From the NCBI RefSeq assembly GCF_963678185.1, contig NZ_OY782757.1:2477001-2541000 (forward strand): a stretch of DNA of 64,000 bases. Reading direction: 5' to 3'. Position numbers and translations under genes: made by a program. Shown piece by piece: positions 57,457-64,000 of this stretch; position 1 is the stretch's first letter, and each line of letters begins with the position of its first letter. This stretch comes from an uncultured Tolumonas sp. (GTDB lineage Bacteria > Pseudomonadota > Gammaproteobacteria > Enterobacterales > Aeromonadaceae). The notes under the pieces are model-generated. The model was not told where the DNA came from. It saw nothing but the letters and a program-made list of their open reading frames with translations, and did no database searches.

Positions 57457-58085
57457 GCGTTTCCTCCTGCTGTTGCAATCCAATTCGCCATGGCACAGGC
57501 ATGCGGTGTGTTTTCTGACTGTAAGCCGGTGATAACGCCTTGCTGATTGCTGGCGGATTGATTCTGACTGGCTTTCACTTTGAGGCTGCACTGGTCAATG
57601 GCGATTTCTAGCCCAACCACGGCCTTCAGCTGCCGGTTTACATAATCGGGTGGCGCATCAGCGACTGCCCACGGGTCTGGTTGTGTCGCTTCCATCTGAT
57701 GGGATAGGCGTGACATGACGTTTAAGCACCATGCGGCATCTTCGATAAAATGCAGTGAGCCTTGCAGGTGAACGGCGACATAATTCCATGTGGGTACGGC
57801 GCGTCCATCCACAGCTTTACTGGGGTAATAATTAGGTGTGATGTAATGCGAGGGCCCCTGAAAGAGCACCAACGCCTGTTGCGCGCGTTGCGTGAAGAGT
57901 GGGTTATGACGCGCGAGGTGTCCTTGCAAGACGAGATTGCCATCGGGTTTTTCCTGCCAGAGTAACGGGATATGGACCGCTTGCTGCGACCCCGCCGCAG
58001 AAACAACCAAGGTTGCCAGTGGATAGGTTGTCAAAATCGTTTTGACTTGTGCTTGTTCGGTGAGCGAGAGTTGTGAGAATGACAT
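57453..58085 (-). CDS. PaiB-like FMN-binding split-barrel protein
   Basis: The 210-residue protein resembles PaiB/FMN-binding negative transcriptional regulators: a YPLATLVV start, PSHYITPNYYPSK, AVPTWNYVAVHLQGSLHFI, and a C-terminal KASQNQSASNQQGVI. In Bacillus, paiAB pairs this protein with a GNAT acetyltransferase (PaiA) that acts on polyamines. Here too a GNAT gene follows with a four-base overlap. The reading frame above 58085 belongs to the divergent regulator region. An oxidoreductase role is equally possible. Confidence 0.87.
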   Translation of the reverse strand: MSFSQLSLTEQAQVKTILTTYPLATLVVSAAGSQQAVHIPLLWQEKPDGNLVLQGHLARHNPLFTQRAQQALVLFQGPSHYITPNYYPSKAVDGRAVPTWNYVAVHLQGSLHFIEDAAWCLNVMSRLSHQMEATQPDPWAVADAPPDYVNRQLKAVVGLEIAIDQCSLKVKASQNQSASNQQGVITGLQSENTPHACAMANWIATAGGNA

Positions 58086-58210
58086 CAAATGCCTTCGATG
58101 TTGGTCGGTTCGATAGCCGTACCTTATCGCAATCGAATTGCAGTGACAGAGCCAGCGAGGGTTCATTTCAGAGGGCCAGCGTGCATTCTCAGGAGTCACA
58201 AAGGATGGTT

Positions 58211-59674
58211 ATGACGCAAACAGAGAACATTCATTCGCTATTAGATGCACCCTTGTTGCGACATCCGCAGGCCGATTCGTTGCAACGGCAACTCTATTTA
58301 CGACTGCGTACGGCGATTTTGCAGCAACAATTTCCGGCGGGCTGTCGTTTACCCGGTTCACGCGGGCTGGCAGAGACGTTAGCGATCTCGCGCAATACCG
58401 TGTTATCGGTGTATGAACAGCTCACGGCGGAAGGGTTTCTGCTGGCGGATAAACGCGGTACGGTGGTGGCAAACGTTTCTCCGCCGTCATCGCCACCAAC
58501 AGCGACCACGGCTTTGCGCTACTCGCGCCGTCTTGCCGCGATGCGGGGCGATACACGCATGCCTTCCAAAGAACAACTATTTCGGGTGGGCATTCCGGCG
58601 CTCGCGCAATTTCCCATTAAGGCGTGGCAAAAGTCGTTGGAGCATGCGGTCTCGGCTCATGCGCCCACCGCGTTAAATTATGGTGATCCGTTGGGCGTGT
58701 GGTCGTTACGCCAAGAGATCGCGCAACATCTGGCTATCAGTCGGGGCATGCGTTGTAAACCGGAGCAGGTGGTGATCACCGAAGGGGCACAAGCGGCGCT
58801 GAATTTATGCGTGCAGCTGTTTTCCAATTCAGGTGAGATTGGTTGGATTGAAAACCCCGGTTATCAGGGTGCACGCACGGCGATGCGTTGTGGCGAGTTA
58901 CAGCTTCACCCGATGCCCGTTGATGCAGCCGGCATTGTTGTGAATGCCGCCGACTGGGAGACACACCCACCGGCACTGATTTACATCACACCGTCACATC
59001 AATATCCGACAGGGAGTGTGTTGTCGGTGCAGCGACGGCTGGCGCTGATCCATCAAGCTAAAGCGCATCAGGCATGGATCATCGAAGACGATTATGACAG
59101 TGAATATCGTCACAGTGGCGTACCGGTGGTGGCGATGCAGGGGCTGGTGGACGATGCGCCGGTGTTGTATGTCGGTTCGTTCAGTAAGACGTTGTTTCCG
59201 GCTTTGCGATTGGGCTTTTTAGTGTTGCCAGAGCGCGTGATGTCGCAGTGGCATGTGGATATTGCCAATATCGTGCGCGGCGGTCATTTGCATGCGCAAC
59301 TGGCGCTGTGCTGGTGGATGCAAAGCGGACAATACAGTCGCCATCTGGCGCGGATGCGAAAATTGTATCGCGATCGCCAAGCCGCCTTGAAAGCAGTACT
59401 CAGCGAACATTTGCAGATCCCGCATGAAATTCTGGGCGGCACGGCAGGTTTACATTTCACGGTGCGCTTGCCATTGGATTATGCCGATCATCAGATTGCA
59501 CAAGCCGCGCGCGCCTATGGCATGGCGATCAGCCCCTTGTCGGCATTTGCTTGTGAAGGGCAGTCGCCACAAAATGGCTTAGTGCTTGGGTATGGCAATA
59601 CATCGGCCGATCAATATGTGGGTTTGGTTACGCGCGTGAACCAGATTGCGCTAGCGTTAAAAAAAGCCACATGA
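58211..59674 (+). CDS. MocR-family (GntR-aminotransferase) transcriptional regulator
   Basis: The 487-residue regulator has an N-terminal GntR winged helix (LYLRLRTAILQQQFPAGCRL, LAISRNTVLSVYEQL). It is fused to a class I aminotransferase-like domain with the PLP Lys in YVGSFSKTLFPALRLGF. MocR proteins sense PLP and often a second amine ligand. ATG 58211 follows AAGG by six bases. It is divergent from the paiB-GNAT pair, with 125 bases between start codons, and is the likely regulator of that pair. The tkt terminator overlaps its last codons. Confidence 0.92.
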   Translation: MTQTENIHSLLDAPLLRHPQADSLQRQLYLRLRTAILQQQFPAGCRLPGSRGLAETLAISRNTVLSVYEQLTAEGFLLADKRGTVVANVSPPSSPPTATTALRYSRRLAAMRGDTRMPSKEQLFRVGIPALAQFPIKAWQKSLEHAVSAHAPTALNYGDPLGVWSLRQEIAQHLAISRGMRCKPEQVVITEGAQAALNLCVQLFSNSGEIGWIENPGYQGARTAMRCGELQLHPMPVDAAGIVVNAADWETHPPALIYITPSHQYPTGSVLSVQRRLALIHQAKAHQAWIIEDDYDSEYRHSGVPVVAMQGLVDDAPVLYVGSFSKTLFPALRLGFLVLPERVMSQWHVDIANIVRGGHLHAQLALCWWMQSGQYSRHLARMRKLYRDRQAALKAVLSEHLQIPHEILGGTAGLHFTVRLPLDYADHQIAQAARAYGMAISPLSAFACEGQSPQNGLVLGYGNTSADQYVGLVTRVNQIALALKKAT

Positions 59675-59693
59675 TTGAGGCGCATCATGTGGC
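59658..59693 (-). terminator. Terminator of the tkt transcript
   Basis: A perfect 10-bp stem (GCCACATGAT / ATCATGTGGC) with U7 on the minus strand lies beyond the tkt stop. It overlaps the end of the convergent MocR gene, whose stop codon is inside the stem. Confidence 0.82.
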
Positions 59694-59711
59694 AAACGAT
59701 AACAGATAGCG

Positions 59712-61715
59712 TTATTTCGCGAGGAGTTGGTTTGCTTTCGCTAACACGTTCTCATCTGTAAACCCAAACAGCTTAAACAGCTGGTCTGCTGGCGCCGATT
59801 CGCCAAAGCTGGTCATGCCAATCACCTCACCATCAAGACCGGTGTAGCGTTGCCAGTAATCGGCAATGCTGGCTTCAATGGCTAAACGAGCGCGCACTGC
59901 TTTTGGCAACACCTGCTCTTTGTACTCAGCGGATTGCTTGTCAAAGCGCTCGGTGCAGGGCAGGGATACCACACGGACCTTTTTGCCTTCAGCGGTTAAG
60001 GTGTTCGCCGCATTCACCGCCAAGCTCACTTCCGAGCCCGTCGCCATGATGATAAGTTCCGGCGTGCCAGTGCAATCTTGCAGGATGTAGCCACCCTTCT
60101 CGATGTCGCTGACTTGTTGGCTGTTGCGCGGCTGCTGCGTCAGGTTTTGGCGTGAAAATATCAACGCACTCGGGCCATTCTGACGTTCAATCGCCGCTTT
60201 CCAACTCACTGCCGATTCCACTTGGTCACACGGACGCCAGGTTTCCATGTTCGGTGTTAAACGTAATGAGGCGAGTTGTTCCACCGGCTGATGGGTTGGG
60301 CCATCTTCGCCCAGACCAATCGAGTCGTGGGTGTAAACGAAAATCGAGCGTTGCTTCATCAGTGCCGCCATGCGCACCGCATTACGCGCGTATTCCATAA
60401 ACATCAGGAAGGTGCCGCCGTAAGGAATGAAGCCGCCGTGCAGGGTCACGCCATTCATAATCGCTGACATGCCAAACTCACGCACACCGTAGTGCATGTA
60501 GTTGCCCTGTGGGGTTTCAGCAGAAACGTCGAGTGCACTGGTGTGTCTTGTCAGGTTGGATGGCGCTAAATCCGCCGAACCGCCTAACAGCTCAGGTAAA
60601 ATCTTCGCGTATTCGTTCAAGGCTTTTTGGCTGGCCTGACGGCTGGCGATATTCGCTGGGTTAGCTTGTAAATCCGCAATGTAAGCATTGGCTTTGTCGG
60701 CCCAATCGGCGGTTAGTGTACCTGTGCTTCGGCGTAACAATTCGGCAGCTTCTTGTGGGAATATTTCCTGATAAGCGGCGAACTGTTTGTTCCATTCATT
60801 TTGAACTTGCTGGCCCTTAGCTTTGGCATCCCACGCTTGATAGATGTCTTGTGGAATTTCAAATGGCGCATGAGGCCAGTTGAGGAACTCACGCACGCGA
60901 GTGACTTCATCTTTACCCAGTGGTGCACCATGGCAATCGTGACTGCCGGATTTGTTTGGTGAGCCGTAACCGATGATGGTTTTACAGCAAATCAGGGTGG
61001 GTTGGGTAGTGTTGGCTTTGGCTTCCCGAATGGCCGCATCCAGTGCCCGTGGGTCGTGACCATCGACCGAATCAATCACCTGCCAGCCGTAAGCACGGAA
61101 ACGCGCTGGCGTATCATCGCTGAACCAACCTTCCACATGACCATCAATCGAGATGCCGTTGTCATCCCAAAAGGCAATCAGTTTGCCCAACTCTAAGGTT
61201 CCCGCCAGTGAACAGACTTCGTGTGAAATACCTTCCATCAAACAACCATCGCCCATAAAGGCGTAGGTGTAATGGTCAACGATAGCGTGGTTTGGTTTAT
61301 TAAACTGTGCGGCTAAGGTTTTTTCAGCCAGCGCCATACCGACTGCATTGGCAATGCCCTGACCCAGTGGGCCCGTGGTGGTTTCCACACCCGGTGCATA
61401 ACCGTATTCCGGATGACCTGGGGTTTTTGAGTGCAGCTGGCGGAACTGCTTTAACTCAGATAACGGCAGGTCGTAGCCAGTGAGATGCAACAAGGAATAC
61501 AGCAGCATCGAGCCATGACCATTCGAGAGCACAAAGCGGTCGCGGTTTATCCAAGTCGGGTCGGTCGGGTTGTGTTTTAAATGGTGACGCCACAGTGTTT
61601 CTGCAATATCGGCCATGCCCATTGGGGCACCGGGGTGGCCGGAGTTGGCTTGTTGCACGGCATCGACGCTGAGCATACGCACGGCGTTAGCAAGGGTTTT
61701 GGGGTCTAAACTCAT
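59712..61715 (-). CDS. tkt: Transketolase
   Basis: This ThDP enzyme of the pentose phosphate pathway transfers two-carbon units between ketose and aldose phosphates. The 667 residues show [15 protein letters not shown], the [12 protein letters not shown] ThDP motif, the central [20 protein letters not shown] and a C-terminal domain with [13 protein letters not shown]. It is co-directional with tal, ulaD and araD upstream. This second copy or main copy probably supports flux from L-pentulose phosphates. Confidence 0.97.
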   Translation of the reverse strand: MSLDPKTLANAVRMLSVDAVQQANSGHPGAPMGMADIAETLWRHHLKHNPTDPTWINRDRFVLSNGHGSMLLYSLLHLTGYDLPLSELKQFRQLHSKTPGHPEYGYAPGVETTTGPLGQGIANAVGMALAEKTLAAQFNKPNHAIVDHYTYAFMGDGCLMEGISHEVCSLAGTLELGKLIAFWDDNGISIDGHVEGWFSDDTPARFRAYGWQVIDSVDGHDPRALDAAIREAKANTTQPTLICCKTIIGYGSPNKSGSHDCHGAPLGKDEVTRVREFLNWPHAPFEIPQDIYQAWDAKAKGQQVQNEWNKQFAAYQEIFPQEAAELLRRSTGTLTADWADKANAYIADLQANPANIASRQASQKALNEYAKILPELLGGSADLAPSNLTRHTSALDVSAETPQGNYMHYGVREFGMSAIMNGVTLHGGFIPYGGTFLMFMEYARNAVRMAALMKQRSIFVYTHDSIGLGEDGPTHQPVEQLASLRLTPNMETWRPCDQVESAVSWKAAIERQNGPSALIFSRQNLTQQPRNSQQVSDIEKGGYILQDCTGTPELIIMATGSEVSLAVNAANTLTAEGKKVRVVSLPCTERFDKQSAEYKEQVLPKAVRARLAIEASIADYWQRYTGLDGEVIGMTSFGESAPADQLFKLFGFTDENVLAKANQLLAK

Positions 61716-61803
61716 GAGCGGGGCTCCATCAATAATTTATTCACAATAGGTACGGGTCTGGCGGACTAACCGAAAGAGGGTAATGGGGACAAGGTCAACG
61801 ACC

Positions 61804-61830
61804 CTCCGCGCCAAGGATGGCGCGGCGGAG
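61804..61830. repeat. GC-rich inverted repeat between tal and tkt
   Basis: CTCCGCGCC pairs with GGCGCGG(C)GGAG around the 6-base loop AAGGAT, with one bulged C. No T tract follows on either strand. It may stabilise or separate the tal and tkt messages. Confidence 0.5.
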
Positions 61831-61902
61831 TCCCCATGGATGGGTTTACGACGTGTCGGTGGCGTTGTTCCCATTGGCCGACAGCCCAGACAAACACAAA
61901 GC

Positions 61903-62856
61903 TCAAGCCAGACGGGTGGCCAGCAACTGCTCTAGCTTCACCTGGTCAATCGCAAAGTTACGAATGCCTTCCGCCAGTTTCTCGGTCGCCATGGCATCCT
62001 CATTGTGCTGCCAGCGGAACTCGGCTTCGGTCATCGCAGTTGGGCGGGCCAAACGCACGCCGTCATCCGTCAAGTGACGCACTAACTCACCGGACGTTTC
62101 TTCCAACTCTTGCAACAGATTGGGGCTGATGGTCAGACGGTCACAACCGGACAGCGCCAACACTTCATCCAGATTACGGAAGCTCGCGCCCATCACCACG
62201 GTGGAATAAGCGTGCTGTTTGTAATACTGATAAATCGCGCGCACTGACAACACACCAGGGTCAGTTTCAGCCGTGTAAGTCTGACCGGTTTTGGCTTTGT
62301 ACCAATCGAGGATTCGACCAACAAACGGCGAAATCAGATAAGCACCGGCTTCAGCACAAGCACGCGCCTGCGCGAAACTAAACAACAAGGTCAGGTTGCA
62401 GTTAATGCCCTCTTTCTCGAGTTGCTCTGCCGCACGAATGCCTTCCCAAGTGGAAGCAATCTTAATCAGCACGCGTGAGCGAGGAATGCCTTGATACTCA
62501 TACAAGCCAATCAGCTTGCGGGCTTTTTCAATGGTGGCGGCGGTATCAAATGACAGACGGGCATCGACTTCGGTGGAAATACGTCCCGGTACGTGTTTCA
62601 GCACTTCACAGCCAATCGCCACAATCAGGCGGTCAGCGGCCTCTTCGACTTGTACGGCCAGATCGGAAGAGAGCGTGCGCGCTTGCGCCACAATGCCCTC
62701 CAGCAGAGCCGCATATTCTGGCAAGGTGACAGCTTTTAAAATCAGCGATGGGTTAGTGGTGGCATCGTCTGGTTTGAAGGCTTTGATTGCGGGCAGTTCG
62801 CCCGTGTCCGCGACCACAGTGGTGAAAGCGCGGAGTTGATCCATTAAATTCGTCAT
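61903..62856 (-). CDS. tal: Transaldolase
   Basis: This 317-residue class I aldolase of the pentose phosphate pathway transfers a dihydroxyacetone unit. It has the N-terminal [13 protein letters not shown] motif and the Schiff-base lysine in [28 protein letters not shown]-type residues ([18 protein letters not shown]) confirm the TalA/TalB group. ATG 62856 has AAAGGAAT upstream; the longer reading frame is not needed. A terminator lies between it and ulaD, so it is partly insulated. Confidence 0.96.
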   Translation of the reverse strand: MTNLMDQLRAFTTVVADTGELPAIKAFKPDDATTNPSLILKAVTLPEYAALLEGIVAQARTLSSDLAVQVEEAADRLIVAIGCEVLKHVPGRISTEVDARLSFDTAATIEKARKLIGLYEYQGIPRSRVLIKIASTWEGIRAAEQLEKEGINCNLTLLFSFAQARACAEAGAYLISPFVGRILDWYKAKTGQTYTAETDPGVLSVRAIYQYYKQHAYSTVVMGASFRNLDEVLALSGCDRLTISPNLLQELEETSGELVRHLTDDGVRLARPTAMTEAEFRWQHNEDAMATEKLAEGIRNFAIDQVKLEQLLATRLA

Positions 62857-62870
62857 CACAATTCCTTTCA

Positions 62871-62911
62871 GTAAAAAAACATCGGGCCACTCCCTGCAGT
62901 GGCCCGATGTT
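62871..62911 (-). terminator. Terminator between ulaD-like gene and tal
   Basis: A 14-bp perfect stem (AACATCGGGCCACT / AGTGGCCCGATGTT) is followed on the minus strand by U7. It lies immediately after the decarboxylase stop, so readthrough or an internal promoter is needed to express tal. Confidence 0.88.
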
Positions 62912-62916
62912 TCCAA

Positions 62917-63561
62917 TCACCAGTATTTGTTGATTTCAGCTTTCAGTGCTTCGGCCGTGGCTTTGCCGCTGGCAGAGGCCAATGCACGGCCCGCGATAAA
63001 GGTTTTGGCTTTGATACCTTGGAACAGGTGAATATCTTCTGTCACGATGCCGCCTGTGATTGACAGCTCAAAGCCCAACTCTGACAGCGCACGCATGCGG
63101 CTTAAATCGTCTTGTGTCCAGCTGACACCAGCCAATTCTGCATCGCGGGAACGGTGGTAAATCGCCTGTTTGATGCCCAAATCAACCCATTTTTGCGCGT
63201 CAGCCAGCGTCCAATTGCCATACAGCTCGATCTGGATTTCTCCACCAAATTGATCGGCCACTTTTTTGCACGCTTCAATGGTCGCGATGTGGGCGGCAGC
63301 GGACACAGTGATCCAGTTTGCACCGGCTTCGAATGCCATTTTTGCCAAAATCGCACCACCGTCGGTGGTTTTCATGTCACACACCAGAATGTGGTTCGGG
63401 TGACGTTTACGCAGTGTGCTCACCGCTGACATACCTTCGGCAAACGCCAGAATGGTGCCCACTTCAATCACTTCCACAAAACTCTCGACGCTGTTAGCGA
63501 TAGTGACGGCGCTGGCCAGATCAGTTGAATCTAATGCGATTTGTAATAATGGTTTAGTCAT
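62917..63561 (-). CDS. ulaD: 3-keto-L-gulonate-6-phosphate decarboxylase
   Basis: The 214-residue orotidine-decarboxylase-fold enzyme resembles UlaD/SgbH: KPLLQIALDSTDL, VEVIEVGTILAFAEGM, CDMKTTDGGAILA with the catalytic Asp-x-Lys, IQIELYGNWTL, and ELSITGGIV...FIAGRALA. It makes L-xylulose 5-phosphate from 3-keto-L-gulonate 6-phosphate, part of ascorbate or gulonate use. Hexulose-6-phosphate synthase is the close alternative, but no isomerase (PHI) gene is adjacent while a pentulose epimerase gene is. It lies 133 bases after that gene. Confidence 0.88.
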   Translation of the reverse strand: MTKPLLQIALDSTDLASAVTIANSVESFVEVIEVGTILAFAEGMSAVSTLRKRHPNHILVCDMKTTDGGAILAKMAFEAGANWITVSAAAHIATIEACKKVADQFGGEIQIELYGNWTLADAQKWVDLGIKQAIYHRSRDAELAGVSWTQDDLSRMRALSELGFELSITGGIVTEDIHLFQGIKAKTFIAGRALASASGKATAEALKAEINKYW

Positions 63562-63694
63562 GATGTTTAATTCCTGTCGTTAATGGATGGCGTGAAATTT
63601 GGCTTTTTCGGGTGTAAGCAACCAAACCACGGCTATCCGTAGTGATTTCAATAATAAAATGGGTTAATCAGTGATCGGTGTTACCGCAAGCGGC

Positions 63695-64000
63695 TTAGGT
63701 TCGCTGTCCGTAATAGGCATTGGCCCCGTGTTTACGGAAGTAATGTTTATCCGACAGCGCCTGTTGAATGTGGATCTGGCTGTTGAGTGAACGGGTAGAC
63801 AGTGCCATGGCGGCGACCTCTTCCAGCACGATGGCGTTATGCACCGCATCGACGCCGTTTTTACCCCAGCAGAACGGCGCATGACCGGTGATCAAAGCCC
63901 CTGGCACTGCCGCCGGATCGAGATCGCGTTGTTGGAACAGCTCGACAATCACCTTGCCGGTGTTGACCTCATATTCAGTGCTGATCTCGGTTTCTGTCAG
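63695..64000 (-). CDS. L-ribulose-5-phosphate 4-epimerase (5' part beyond the window)
   Basis: The C-terminal 101 codons of an AraD/UlaF/SgbE-type class II aldolase-fold epimerase are visible. STEYEVNTGKVIVELF, the metal-site region ITGHAPFCWGKN, AVHNAIVLEEVA and the terminal DKHYFRKHGANAYYGQ match the family. It interconverts L-ribulose 5-phosphate and D-xylulose 5-phosphate, feeding transketolase encoded downstream. The frame is open to the window edge. Whether it is araD or ulaF cannot be settled from this fragment; the neighbouring ulaD favours the ula/sgb branch. Confidence 0.9.
   Translation of the reverse strand: MTETEISTEYEVNTGKVIVELFQQRDLDPAAVPGALITGHAPFCWGKNGVDAVHNAIVLEEVAAMALSTRSLNSQIHIQQALSDKHYFRKHGANAYYGQRT

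Noticed and set aside
62917-63561. Hexulose-6-phosphate synthase of a formaldehyde pathway
   Set aside because: Sequence is closer to UlaD/SgbH, and a pentulose 4-epimerase rather than a PHI isomerase gene is adjacent.

Overview
The window reads as chromosomal DNA of a facultatively anaerobic gammaproteobacterium. Gene order (hemCDXY diverging from cyaA; cyaY; lptM-lysA-dapF-DUF484-xerC; ilvL-G-M-E-D-A) and protein character fit the Aeromonadales, and a Tolumonas-like organism is the best guess. This is inferred from resemblance; no database search was possible. Most of the window has mixed to moderately GC-rich composition, but about 34.5-43.2 kb is visibly AT-rich and looks acquired.

Layout: 1-3.7 kb is a minus-strand chemosensory operon (MCP-like receptor, CheY, STAS protein, CheA cut by the window edge). 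An ammonium transporter with an NtrC-like upstream site follows, then the heme operon hemCDXY diverging from class I adenylate cyclase (cyaA, TTG start). Next come two small secreted proteins, an Rdx/SelW-like protein with CyaY, and the lptM-lysA-dapF-DUF484-xerC run. Two cobalamin amidases (cobQ, cobB), a DUF554 membrane protein, a GGDEF-EAL protein, Bfd and two complementary bacterioferritins, and a glutamine amidotransferase follow.

25.8-44.4 kb is a carbohydrate island. It begins with a carboxylesterase diverging from a bgl/asc-type EIIBC and a GH1 6-phospho-beta-glucosidase. A Lac-family cellobiose-type PTS (EIIB, EIIC, EIIA) and a second GH1 enzyme come next. The AT-rich part holds a MalM-like lipoprotein, a LamB-type porin, an orphan EIIC without EIIB, a LacI regulator, a Ser-type sulfatase and its radical-SAM maturase; a second, paralogous LacI regulator closes the island. 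At least nine near-palindromic LacI-type operators lie in the promoter regions. They fall into a CCGG-centred type beside the PTS operons and a CGAT/ATCG type beside the sulfatase module. I infer a regulon for taking up sulfated beta-glycosides: outer-membrane passage, periplasmic desulfation, PTS phosphorylation, then cytosolic hydrolysis.

44.6-48.7 kb has a GntR regulator, a MepM-like endopeptidase, an isochorismatase-family hydrolase and a GlxA-type AraC regulator. 48.7-55.3 kb is the ilv operon on the minus strand, with a readable leader peptide and attenuator. After that come a retropepsin-like protein, two GNAT enzymes, a PaiB-like protein and a divergent MocR regulator. The end holds transketolase, transaldolase, a UlaD-like decarboxylase and the 3' part of an L-ribulose-5-phosphate 4-epimerase gene, all on the minus strand: a route from L-pentulose phosphates into the pentose phosphate pathway. 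No rRNA, tRNA, CRISPR array, insertion sequence or phage gene was recognised.
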